From Rhabditoides inermis (lineage: Eukaryota; Nematoda; Chromadorea; Rhabditida; Rhabditidae): a DNA stretch of 64,000 nucleotides. Position numbers and translations under genes: made by a program. Of the stretch, positions 38,187 to 49,700 are shown piece after piece. The stretch covers positions 566,001 to 630,000 of the forward strand of contig CAWZYM010000369.1 in assembly GCA_963966185.1 (NCBI GenBank), read 5' to 3'. The notes under the pieces were generated by a model. The model saw only the letters and a program-made list of their open reading frames with translations, was not told where the DNA came from and did not search any database. Numbering within the stretch: position 1 is the first letter of the stretch; every line of letters starts with the position of its first letter.

Positions 38187-39429
38187 CAAGGAAAGTGTCT
38201 CAAGTCATCCGCTCCGAATTGCACCAAATTAGGCTCAGTCGATAGCTGATGGCCTACTGATCAATGTTGTCTGTGATCATTTTTGCTGCGGAGCACGTTG
38301 AAGTACCGTAATCCTACCGTGAAGTTTCGACGATTTCTGAGACTTTCAACTCTTGCGGGTCGATAACGTGTTTAAGAGGGAGCGATTACACTTCGGTTGG
38401 CCTAGTGGGTAGTAAGGCAGCCTGGTATTCTGACAGTGCCGGGTTCGATCCCGGCTACGAACTTTTGTTTTTGCAAAATTGTGTTTATTCGATCGCTATT
38501 ACTACATCACTAACAACTTCATAACAATAACATGATACCAACTGACACGATTTAATAATGATTAAACGAACATCCCATAAAGTAACTATCAATAACAACC
38601 GACAACGTACAATTATATACGAAGTTGTCTATGTACAACAAACAAGCTTAAAAATGCCTTCTAAAGGTTTCTACTCACAGTGGTTGTGATGATCAAACAC
38701 AAAATGCTGGAAACAATGCTTCTCCTGGCAATGCGCACTAAACATGAAGAAGAACTCTCCACAACCAGCTGTCTCACAGGGACTCACCTCCAGCGGGAAG
38801 CAGACTTGCGGAAGAGTCGAGAAGGGGCCGGGGTGAGCGTCAGTGACAGTCACCAAAATTAGTTGTTGCTCTCTTCAATCCAGTACTATACGAAATCATC
38901 TCACCTATACGTGGTGGTATACGCTTTTCAACTCACCCGCCAGTCTGATGGGTCAGTGGGGATGAATCGTCGACTCCGAACTCCTTCACCAGTGCACCTA
39001 TCACGCGCTTCGCACAGACACTCATCTACAAAATATTTTAGAAAAAAAAAACAAAAAAAACAACGTGCCTGCACAAAAACAATTAAAAGACTGATTTTCG
39101 AAAACAGAAAACGAAAAAAATCGATATAACAATTTTGCAAAAAAACAAAAAAAATCGTAGCCGGGATCGAACCCGCCATTGTCAGAATACCATGCTGCCT
39201 TACTACCCACTAGGCCAACCGAGGTGATATCGTCCTCTCTTGAACGCGTTATCGACCCGCAAGAGTTGGAAGTCTCAAAAATCGTCGAAACTTTACGGTA
39301 GGATTACGGTACTTCAACGTGCTCCGCAGCAAAAATGATCACAGACAACATTGATCAGTAGGCCATCAGCTATCGACTGAGCCTAGTTTGGTGCAATTCG
39401 GAGCGGATGTCTTGAGACACTTTCCTTGT
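38187..39429. mobile_element. Foldback element with inverted tRNA-like blocks (3), coding-like centre
   Basis: Left arm 38,187-38,475 and right arm 39,140-39,429 are inverted copies of about 290 bp (ACAAGGAAAGTGTCTCAAG at the outer end). Each inner end is a tRNA-like block: plus strand 38,391-38,462 (A-box-like TTGGCCTAGTGGGTAGTAAG, T-arm GCCGGGTTCGATCCCGGC with a perfect 5-bp stem) and minus strand 39,155-39,224. The blocks point toward the centre. The 650-bp centre contains minus-strand segments that look like exons with good splice sites. Confidence 0.85.
38670..39028 (-). other. Exon-like coding segments inside the foldback element
   Basis: On the minus strand, 39,028-38,936 reads DECLCEARDRCTGEGVRSRR between a TTTTGTAG acceptor and a GTGAGT donor. 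About 38,870-38,690 reads VTVTDAHPGPFSTLPQVCFP, then CGEFFFMFSAHCQEKHCFQH, ending in a good GTGAGT donor. Both are cysteine-bearing and look like host protein sequence rather than transposase. No acceptor of good quality precedes the second segment. They could be captured exons or part of a host gene split by the element. Family not recognised. Confidence 0.35.
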
Positions 39430-40651
39430 CAGGTCATAAAGATAATGAAAATATCTACCATTTATGATGTGTTATGATGATTTATGAGAGAGAGGCGCAA
39501 AGAGACGACGATACGGAGAAAAGGAGAAATAAATGTACATTTACGCTTGTCCAAAGATGTACTATATACAGGTACAAAAACTTGTTTTCGATAATAGTAC
39601 AATGTCTCACAATGTTTATCTATGAGCTCTCTAACGCGCTCAATTCTTAACATGGTTTCCTAAATTTTATACGTTTCAGTTTAAATTTATCTGCGCTACA
39701 ATAAATCTAATGCTCTTACTTGCTTGAGTGAGCATACATTTGAAAAAAACGTTCAGTTGTGTTTTTACGTCAGAGAAAAAAATGACAGATATAAATTTCG
39801 CGGTGTACCTATGATATTGACTTATGATACAAAAGTAAAATTTGAACAACATTTGTACAATGTTTCATATTACATGAACATATTACATGAAGTTGTTTTT
39901 GCATGTATACTTACAAGTCGGAACATGCAGCAAGCTAGTCGAAAAATGATTAAATGATGCCCTCCGGAACATCTGTGACATCAACGTTTTTGTTGAAACT
40001 TTAGCATGAGAAAAAACTTATGTTTTGGTGGACAAAAACATGTGATTTTAAAAACTATTTCCATTGTTATTTGAAGACCATACCATATTATGTTTTCACT
40101 ACAAACATTGTATGTAAAGAAGTAAAGAGTACAGTGCGTCTCTATGTCACACATATAATAATTTCCGTTTGTGTGTACCTTATAACTTCATCACGTGACT
40201 TCCGATACTAAAACTTAGGACGAAAAAATACACTGTGCGTTATGCATGCACGTATCCATGGTATTTTATGACGATTAGAATTACTCGATACAACTATCCT
40301 TTTCTCGTAACACATGAATTTGGCGTATTATTTATAAGTGAATGAATTATTTAGAATACGTAATGAACGTAATGGCATAGATATCATAACAAACTATTCA
40401 CACGCTAATCGATAACAACCCGAGTTTCGACACACACACACATATTCGTTAACTCTTGGCGGGTTTCCCACCCTCTCCCTCTCTGCCGCTCTTGAATTAC
40501 CCCACTCTCTCGCCCTCGTGCGCCCACTCTCTCAATATACCACACACTCTCGTTCTACCGTAGTCGGAGTGGCTGACTCTTCGTCGCCCCGCCCCTTTTC
40601 CAGTCAGTGTATTCGTGACGACGTGCATCGACCGTCTCTCTTTCTACCGTC
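39430..40651. other. AT-rich intergenic stretch upstream of the Ly6-like gene
   Basis: No gene recognised from 39,430 to about 40,400. The last 250 bases before the ATG at 40,652 are CT-rich, with CCTTTTCCAG (ending at about 40,602) that could act as a trans-splice acceptor. Confidence 0.5.
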
Positions 40652-42530
40652 ATGACCCTCGTTTCTCTGATTCTCCTCTCTTCGCTCGCTCTCTCGGCGG
40701 TGGACGCCTTGCAGTGTCATACCATGGCCAACGGCAATGCGAGGTTTGGAGGGAAAACTGTTTTTTTTCTGATTTTTTTTTGTATTTTCGATGCGCCGCC
40801 TTTCTCAAATATGCAAAGGTAAAAAGAACTTCAGCGATGCAAAAGTTGAAAACGAAACAAAAAAGTCTCCTCAGTCACGCAACCTACAGTCCGAACAGTC
40901 CAATCAGCTGACGGGATCACACTTTTGTTCAAATGAGAATTGATATCACAGCCGGAAACCACGAAAAAGTATCACCTTTTTATCCAACGTTTCGGCACTA
41001 AGCCTTCATCAGGGATGGACAGAACACACCTCAAACTTGGGTAATTACACTTTTGTGTTGCAGTAACATGCCGCAGACGACGGCGACGGAGTGCTTCGGA
41101 CAGGCGTTCTCCTGCAGCAAGACCGTCGACTTCACCACCAACCTCGTCAGCAAGGGATGCAGCCCCTATAACTGCACTGTGAGTGGGCGAGGCGGCGGCG
41201 CTGCTGTGTTCAAAGTGATGATCTTCAGTTTGCGAGTGGCAAGAGGCGCATTCGCCTCGTACATATCCCATGTTACCGTGAATGCATGGGTACATGGTTG
41301 TTTTTGCGTTAACGCGTTTAAGGCGTAGCTTTGCTTGAAAATGCGATTTCCACACTCATCGAAAGTTTCACGAAAATTCACAAGAAGGAACAACTGAATG
41401 TTAAGTGTGCAGGAAACAGCATTTTTTGTCTAACCACACTCTATTATCAGAAAAAGGAGTTATACTTAAATTAAGATATGCAATACAGACATTGCGTTGG
41501 TCGAGTTTTTTCTTCTTCTGCATCTTTCGATTTCTGCATCTTTCGCGTGTCTTTCAATTTCTTTCTATGATCACACGGTTTCTGGTTTGCTACGAAAACT
41601 GCGAGTTTTTGTCTCGAGCTACAACTCTAACATCGAAGTGTTGACGTCTGCACGTTACATCAGCCCTTGTAGCCTGTAATTTCCGTCTCCATAATTTTCG
41701 ATAATCGTTTGATTTCATTTTCTCATTCTTTGACAGTTTCTTGCCATGGGAATCACACACAACAAAACTCATAACTCTCACACGTGTTATCTACCTTCTA
41801 TGTCCCATATCCGAAAACTAATACAAAAAAGAAAGACAGTTGAACATGTTTACGCGTTTCTGTCTCATAAAACATACATAACTCATAGCCTTTGCTCAAA
41901 TAGGATTATAAATCAAATAGTAGTTGTGGGCAGTATTATCAATATCATAGCAACAACCACCAACGACAACTTCATACACAACATCATCTCTTGTAACCTT
42001 TCGCGCCTATTACCTTTTACACTAGCACACACCATCACAACCATTGCCTTATGATTACTTTTATGATCAATTGCAATTTTTCCCTCCCCTTGAGTCTAGA
42101 GTGTTGCTATCGAGACGTTACCGTGTTGGAAACCGTTGCCTGCCCCAGAGTGCATTGCCTCCTCATGTACTCACTCGGGTTCCTCCGCCCGCTTTCCCTC
42201 GCCACCTACAGGCAGTGCTGAATATTAGTTAAAATTGCTGGTCTCACAGATTGATACGCACTTATTTGTTGCATTTATTTCTTTCTTCATTTTCATAACT
42301 TTTTTGTGTGTGGCGCAGTGTGAACTGTAATAAATTAATAAAACAATCAGAAAGTTACTATATATCTAGTATGGGTTTCCAAGGTAATCTCGTTCTCTCA
42401 CGAAATTTGAACATTCTGATTTATCTCAAGTGTTAAGCCAGTAATCATGGGTTATGTTTCAATTTCTGCCTCAACCGTGTGCAAAGTCGGATTAGGGGAG
42501 TGTGCGCGCGAACAATTGGTAATCAACCAA

Positions 42531-42575
<45 letters not shown>

Positions 42576-43487
42576 TCTCTCCTATTCTTTCCCACACAAT
42601 ACTTTTAATATTGAAAACTAGGCTCTCCGGAGATTCCAAACATAGGTTTCTCGTGACACACTCCGGATTACGATTCAACAACTACATATATTGGTGAGCA
42701 GTTGGGAATTTCTCTCTTGCTTCTTTCTCGTTAGAGTCCTTACTCTCACACAGGCAGGTGGGAAAGTGTACGGAAAAATTGGCGCGAATACTTTCACACT
42801 GTTGCTATAGTAGTACCACGCCTGACTCTCAATCAATTGAAAGAGAAAATTCTTCAAGAGAAAAAAGAATTGTACAAGAGGGAATATATGTTATATGTTT
42901 CTATGAGCATACTGTGGTAAACATGAAGATAATAAATAACTGCTACATTGTTTATCGCATTTCCACGTGAATAGTCAGAAGCAGAACTGTGTGCAATAGC
43001 CGTGAGATTTTCTGACTACATTTTGAACTCGGTGTCGCTATAACCCTTAATCCTATAAAACCCAGTCGGAAATGAGCAATTTACGTTTTATGTGACTCAC
43101 TCTCTTTCGACTTTCGAAACACTAGCGCGCACGTGGTAGTTACTAATAACTTACGCAAAGCGCAATCAGCGACAAGTAACAAGTAACCAAATGTAGTTTG
43201 TAGTGCTACAATTTCTAAATGCTACGAACCACGAAAAATTAGACGGTCAGGAAAAGAAGTAAAACGTACGGTTTCATAGAAACGTTCGAAATCAGAACAA
43301 CTTCTCTGACAGCGCATGCGTTCACACAGAATACTACTCAAAAAAACTTTACTAACTTTTAAAATATTAAAAAAAACTACGAAATGTTTATTTCAGACTC
43401 CCGGAGTGGTGCAGCAGCCTGGAACGGCCGGAATCGAGAGCTGTACCAATGCGACGAACGGATTCGGGGGACAAGTCAGCGTGGGTG

Positions 43488-43566
<79 letters not shown>

Positions 43567-43692
43567 CCTCCCTTGCAGGGTCTGACGTGCTGCTGCTACG
43601 GCAATGGCTGCAACTCTGCCGTCTCGCAGTCTGTTTGGACGCCGTTGGCTGTCTCTGTAGGACTGGGCTTTGTGGCGAGGCTTTTCGCGTAA
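40652..43692 (+). CDS. Ly6/three-finger-like secreted GPI-anchored protein
   Basis: Four exons phase perfectly: 40,652-40,743 (signal peptide MTLVSLILLSSLALSAVDA, then LQC), 41,064-41,178, 43,397-43,480 and 43,579-43,692 (TAA), giving 134 residues. After the signal peptide come cysteines in the order LQC, ATEC, FSC, KGC, YNC, SC, then TCCCYGNGCN, the closing CC...CN motif of Ly6/uPAR-type and nematode ET-module proteins. The tail SVWTPLAVSVGLGFVARLF is hydrophobic and terminal, as expected for a GPI-attachment signal, so the product should sit outside the plasma membrane. Nematode members often modulate ion channels, but the partner is unknown here. AATAAA at 44,281 fits a 600-base 3-prime UTR. 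Intron 2 contains a repeat-L copy and intron 3 is mostly (CT)n. No lesion was seen. Confidence 0.85.
40981..41020 (-). ncRNA. Hammerhead-ribozyme-like core (minimal type)
   Basis: On the minus strand: ATCC, CTGATGA, AGGC-TTAGT-GCC (stem II, three G-C pairs), GAAA, then CGTT followed by GGAT. CTGATGA and GAAAC are the invariant hammerhead core; ATCC pairs with GGAT to make a short stem I; ACGT would be the minimal stem III, with cleavage expected after GTT. Short-stem hammerheads of this kind are known from Penelope-like elements. One unpaired A before stem II departs from the ideal core. No reverse transcriptase is adjacent. It lies in intron 1 of the Ly6-like gene, antisense to it. Confidence 0.55.
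42030..42340 (+). repeat. Dispersed repeat L, copy 2
   Basis: Close match to 9,361-9,690 (TAGAGTGTTGCTATCGAGACG is shared exactly over its first 20 bases, then CCCCAGAGTGCATTGCCTCC), ending GTGTGAACTGTAATAAATTA. It lies in intron 2 of the Ly6-like gene. Confidence 0.8.
43481..43578. repeat. Intron composed mostly of (CT)n
   Basis: Intron 3 of the Ly6-like gene is GTGGGTGGTC, then about 75 bases of CT, then CTACCCTCCCTTGCAG: the microsatellite is essentially the whole intron. Confidence 0.9.
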
Positions 43693-44278
43693 ACACCTTT
43701 TTTTCCTGTCCCATCTACTTCTATCCGCATATCCCGACGACATCTTCGAACCACCCTCTACCCTGCATACCAACTGGCAACTTTGTAGCCCACCTACTCT
43801 CAAGACATTACTTGTCATCGACAACTTGTGAGCGCTTGGTGTAAGCATGCTCGGCGCCAGGCATATCGTTATCTAATCAATCCGTCTCGAAGCCATACTA
43901 TTGTATACCGTTTTTGATGTCGGAACAATCTCTGAAAAGCTATGACCATATCATTCATAGACTTATTGGTCCCTCAACCCTTAACTTGTGTCACTCTATC
44001 GGACGTCTTTGAAAGTCGTCCCGCTTTATATACCACACCTCTAGACTAGGCAAGTCAACAGACATTTGCATATTTCTTGTGTACATTCGCCCATGCCTTT
44101 CTCATATATTCTTCTTATTTTTATATGTTTTTCGGCATCCCTACAAACAACAGTTTTCTATATCATTTTATTTGATGCTTGTATCTATGACGATACATGA
44201 AATTCATCTAGTAAACATTTTTGAATCGTGTGTAAACAGTAACCTGTAAACATATATATGTGTGTTAAATGTGATTTG

Positions 44279-44290
44279 TGAATAAAACTA
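44279..44290 (+). terminator. Polyadenylation signal AATAAA
   Basis: AATAAA at 44,281, about 590 bases after the Ly6-like stop codon, with no other obvious signal between. Confidence 0.6.
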
Positions 44291-44299
44291 TTTCAATAT

Positions 44300-44469
44300 T
44301 ACGAAATTTTCGTATTGATGTAAATTATCGAAAAGGGAGCAGGTGAGAAAGAAAATCAGGTGAAATTGCGAAAAACCTATGGTCACACACACCTCTGTGA
44401 AAAAGGTAAAAAGAATAGAGACGTAATTGGAAAACGGGCATATTCATCTCCTCTATCCCTCTCTCTCTC

Positions 44470-44507
<38 letters not shown>

Positions 44508-45299
44508 GCAACACTACCCTAGTAACCGCGGAGGGGTTTCTTCATATCAAAGCCCGCTAATGAATGCCGGTGAATAGGGGGGTCGACAGCTCTAGTGACC
44601 ACGCAAAGAAAGAGGGATGTAGAATCTCTCTCGAATCTCAAAAACACTTCCACCTATCTCAATAACAAGAAGTGAATTGGTACCGTACCTTCTAAACTGC
44701 GTAATAACTATTAACCACATAACCATACTTTATGTTCTTTCGATATATTCTACACGCGTCGTGTACTTGTTAGCGATCGCGAAAGAACTTGTGTCAATTT
44801 CATCATCCACAGTACCATGCGTCCACCTTGCCGAATCTCACATAGCTACTATTGCACACCATTGCGCAACTTCACGATTCTCACGACTACGACTACTATC
44901 CGTCCCGCTCAAACATGAAACATCTCGACCATTGCGACACCTTCTAGAAACTACAGTCTTCCTGCCAATCAAGCCCTTTTCACAATTATTTGATACCCAC
45001 ATCAACAGTCGATTTTCTATTGCACCACTATATCACTCGGCCAACCACCAGATTAGGGCGAATCAATATCGCCTGCAAATGTAATTATGTGCGGTTCACA
45101 TATGAAAACCTAATTTCCTATCCACTGACTCTGACACACCGTCAATAGCGTCCAGCGCTGAGAAATCTTTACAAATCTCCTTTTATTATTATGAATGATA
45201 ATGATCGAACAAAATATACGATTATTCTATGTGATCAGTACAGCATCTGACAATGAGAGAGATAAACATATGCATATCAATATACAAGTTGTCGGCTTC
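44300..45299. other. Intergenic, no gene recognised
   Basis: A CT microsatellite at 44,460-44,502 and otherwise unremarkable sequence. 45,129-45,258 is a diverged copy of 46,279-46,400 (CCTTTTATTATTATGAATGA). Confidence 0.5.
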
Positions 45300-45475
45300 G
45301 AGAGAGAAAGAGAGAGAGAGAGAGAGGGGGAAGGAGAGAGGGAGAGAGGGAGAGAGGGAGAGAGGGAGAGAGGGAGAGAGGGAGAGAGGGAGAGAGGGAG
45401 AGAGGGAGAAAGGGAGAGAGGGGGAGAGGGAGAGAGGGAGAGAGGAAGGAAAAGAGAGAAAGAGGGGAGGGAGAG
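45300..45475. repeat. (GA)n and GAGAGAGG[GA] purine array
   Basis: A purine-only tract with a 10-base periodicity (AGAGAGGGAG repeated at least ten times). Confidence 0.95.
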
Positions 45476-45534
45476 AGATTTCTTCACAAACCAACGACAT
45501 AGAGTATATATGTATATCAAATTAAAACTGCCTG

Positions 45535-46271
45535 ACGAGGAGTGTCGTTAGAGCCACACTCTCGGATCCGAACCTCCTGGTTTGGTTTTTCCTGATTGGG
45601 AAATCCTGGTTTTTTGCTACCTTATTCCACCTCTGGCAATCAAAGACCGAGCCGTTGTGGCCTAGTGGTTAGCGCATCAGTCTGTCAGAGCAGAGGCTGG
45701 AGTTCGAGTCCGTGCACTCGATTTTTGTTTTGCCAGCACTTTCTGCACTTTGCGTTTCTTGTTGATGGAGAAAACACAGATTACAAATTTTCACGCTTTG
45801 TTATAACTGTTTGCAAACTTAACGTTTCAGCCAACACAATAAATTGTGTAAAGAAACACAAAACGCAGTATAGTTGAACGACATTGGAAGCCAATAGCAA
45901 ACGGTAAAAAAACATTTTTGTATTTTTGTAGTTACAAACAGGTCGAAGCACTTCGCCACACAAAAAACTTCAACTCTAAGTCCAAAAAGTATTAGCAAAA
46001 CAAAAATCGTGTGCGCGGACTCGAACCCCAGCCTCTGGTCTGACAGACTGATGCGCTAAACACTAGGCCACAACGGCTCGGTCTTTGACCGCCAGAGGTG
46101 GAATGACGTAGCCAAAAAACCAGCTTCGTACGTTTTCGTACTGGAAACGTATGTTTCCAGTACGAAAACGTAGGAAAAAGTAACACCAGGAATCGATGTC
46201 TGGGGTCCTAACTAAGATATCCTATCAATTTGGTTCGGATCCGAGAGTGTGGCTCTAACGACACTCCTCGT
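45535..46271. mobile_element. Foldback element with inverted tRNA-like blocks (4)
   Basis: Outer ends: ACGAGGAGTGTCGTTAGAGC (left) and its complement at 46,253-46,271. The left arm holds a tRNA-like block on the plus strand (45,649-45,721: GTTGTGGCCTAGTGGTTAGC, GAGTTCGAGTCC); the right arm holds the inverted block (46,011-46,081). The blocks point inward across a 290-bp AT-rich spacer. The outer motif resembles the left-end tandem motif of the element at 30,213 (ACGAGGAGTGTC in both), so the two are related. The right arm contains a perfect short palindrome, TACGTTTTCGTACTGGAAACG, and its complement. Confidence 0.85.
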
Positions 46272-46596
46272 GAGTTTCCTGAAACACCGTCAATAACCTC
46301 CAGCGCTAACGAATCTTTACAAAAACCTTTTATTATTATGAATGATAATAATTGAACAAAATAAACGACTCTTCTATGTGAGCAATACAAAATCTGAGGG
46401 AGGGAAACACTCAAAATCAATATACAACGCTAACTACGAAGCTACACCGAAACACAAGCTAGGATAATACTAACAAAAAACAACGGGACAACGCAAAGAA
46501 ATGGGTACGGGATCACAAAACATAGAACTCTCGTATATGATCGTGCAGTCGGAGTAAAACTACAACCGGGAAACGTATCTGGGTGAAAACGTATCC

Positions 46597-46714
46597 TCAG
46601 TTAGCCTTTATGTGACGGTAGGCATAGATCGCGACTCCAACTGTGCCCACAACAGCTCCGACAATAGCGGCCTGAAAATGAACCAACCCATTACACGCTC
46701 TCTCACTCTCTCTC

Positions 46715-46797
<83 letters not shown>

Positions 46798-49700
46798 CTC
46801 TCCTATTTTACAGGTTTCAAAAAAAAACATTTTTCCACATACAACCACACCGTTAACACAATCAACGTGGCCATGAAGGAATGTACACGTGCCAGAAGCT
46901 ATGTGAGAACGGTTCTCACCTTATAAAAGTACCGTTATGAAACTTACAAAAACTCATTTTAGAATTTACAAAAATACCTATTCCCCTGACAACACTGTTC
47001 CCTATCAACTTTAAGTGCATGTAAAAACAGTCATTCTTCTCACACACCTGTCTAACTTTTAATTAGAATCACGTAACACATTACAAGACGAAAACGTTAA
47101 GATACCATTGAAGATATTCAAAATTGAATCACTAAATAAGTTTCACAGAGAATAGTTTCACAAAGGCAACGCCAAGACTTAATTTCAGTTTTAGAATGAT
47201 GTCATCTCCTTACCTGCTTGATCATCTCCGGGTGGTCGTCGATGTACTTGCCGAGGCCGGCCTTCGGACTCGCCTTCTTCAGCGGCACTGTCACAGCGGC
47301 GGGGGCAGCAGCGGGAGCCTGGAAAAGGACTACTTGATAGAAACGTATCATTCGATAGAGAGCCTATAAACTATAAACGTGCCACTTCATCACCTTTTGC
47401 CCATATACATTTCAAGGCTTGAAAGAATCGCAAAAATGTCTAAGTACCCTCTCAATTAGAGCACTCAACACAATCCAGTCTCGAGAAATTCTTGAAACAT
47501 ACAACATACAATCATCTATCGCGGGTGCGGACGGCCGGTATTGTACACTTGAACATCATCAAAACACATTTGCCCATTCACCTTTTCGATGGCGGCTTGA
47601 AAGAAGGTTCGAATTACACTCAACTGCACAATCCAGTCTCGATCAATTCGTGAACCATACAACATACAATCATCTATCAAATGACATACATGCAACACGA
47701 CTCTTCTCTCCACCACCACCTAGTCTACTCACATTCACTCTATTGCCTGTCTCAATCTCTTAATCTCAACTACCCCCCACAGCCAAGCCATCTCCCCTCC
47801 CCCCCCCCCCCCCTGCCCCACCTATAACACATTCGCCTTACTATGACAATCTTTACTCCACCGCCATCCTTGTCCCATCCATCGTCTGGCAGCTCCATGA
47901 CTCTTCACCCCGAAAGTCCTCTCCAGCCCCTGTGTTGCCCGCACTCACCTTCTCCTCCTCCTCCTCCTTCTCCTGCTCTGCCATCACCGGCGCCTCCTTG
48001 CTGACGGGGCTGGCGGGAGTGACAGTCGTCTCCGGCACGGGCGATGGCTCGGCCGGAACCGACGACTCCTTCGCTTCAACTGCCACCTGCGATATGGAAG
48101 ATGAGGATTGGCTCATTTATTTTTTCCCTCTCTCTCTTCCCGTCTTCTCTTGATTGAACATCCCCCTTCTCTTGATCAGTCACACTGCGGTAAACACTCT
48201 CGCTGACTGATAACGCTACCAGATGAGAGGGTAACAACCCTTCACCACCACTGGCAGAGAGCATGGAGAAATCAGTGCAATCACCCTATACCAGGATGCA
48301 TAGGCTCCTCGATATCCGGTCGACTTCTTTCATCTCATACAATCATCGAGCGATCTCAAAAAATCACCGCTAAAACGCGTTTCACATCATCCCATTAACT
48401 AGCGCGCAGCGAGAGCATGCGCATTGTTCGTAGGCGATCAATCAGTAATCAAACAAGATCTCATCACTCCCCCACCCACCGCAGGCTACAAACCCATCAT
48501 ATCTCAAACAGCCTGAACACCATTACACAACCTGCATAATGTTTCACTTGCAGAATTCAGAATATTTGTCTCGAATCAAATTGCACATGGCAATGTGATT
48601 TACGGACGCCTATTCTCAAAGTGGTCCCGTGGATGCGTACGTATTGCTGGCGATGCTTATCAATACAATGTTCCACTATCAACTATTCAGTACCCACCTC
48701 AGGCTCAGCCTCCTGCTCCTGCTCCTTCTCCTGCTCCTTCTCCTTCTTCTCCTCCTCCACGGGGACGGGAGAAGAGGGCGGGGTGGGCACTACAGGGTGC
48801 TCCACATGGGGCTGCTCATCGACCGGCGCGTCCTCGGCAGACACCTCAAAGATAATACATATTATCACAAAAAACTTTTACATTACATATTCTTACTCTT
48901 TTACTGGAAAGAGAGTATTTTTTTACTCTGCAGACACTTGGCAAGATGCTATGTAAATGATTGTCTTACTACATCTTCATACTCTTTTACTAGGCTCTAC
49001 CTAGTAAACACTCGACAGACACCTCAAATATGAAATGTGTACAGTCTTGTCATGAAATGTTCATTTAAATCGGCAAGGATACACATGTGAGCAATGAATG
49101 AACGAGAAAAATACAAGAATGTGTATGCCTGCGCTTTACGCTGATGATCTGAAAATTTCCTATCATTTCAATTATACCAGCACTACTGCTGCAACTACCT
49201 TTCAAAAAGCTATCGACACAGTCGCAGCTTGGTCAGCCACTTGGGGTCTTCAGATATCCACTGAGAAAACACAAATATTGCATATAGGCAAGCGGAATCC
49301 AAGGCACACTCATACAGCTCACGGCTGCGTTCTCAAACCAATAGATGCTGCCAAAGATCTTGGTATTCTAGTGAATAATAACTTGTTGTTCCGTGATCAT
49401 CTAAAACAAATTGTTCAGCAAACTCTCTATTCTATAAATGATTTCCTTCGCACATACAAAACACGAAGCCCCACTCTTCTGATTACTGCGTACACTACCT
49501 ACTTTCGCTGTAAACTAGAATATTGTACCGAGCTCTGGAACCCTACTGACGTTGCTTCTGTAAACCTAATCGAAAGCATACAACGCTATTATACTCGACG
49601 TGTGTGTCAGCGTATCGGACGCAACTTATCATACCCCGAACGCCTTCAATTTTTTAATCTTCAATCTCTTGAAAATAGGCGATTCTTAAATGACGTCACT

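Noticed and set aside
38391..38462. Functional tRNA gene
   Set aside because: The D-arm and T-arm look good, but an acceptor stem and a clear anticodon loop are not evident, and an inverted copy exists in the same element, so it is called tRNA-like repeat.
49138..49160. CTGATGA followed by GAAA, a second hammerhead-like core
   Set aside because: It is the codon sequence of the reverse transcriptase YADDLK motif; the stem II and stem I pairings are absent.
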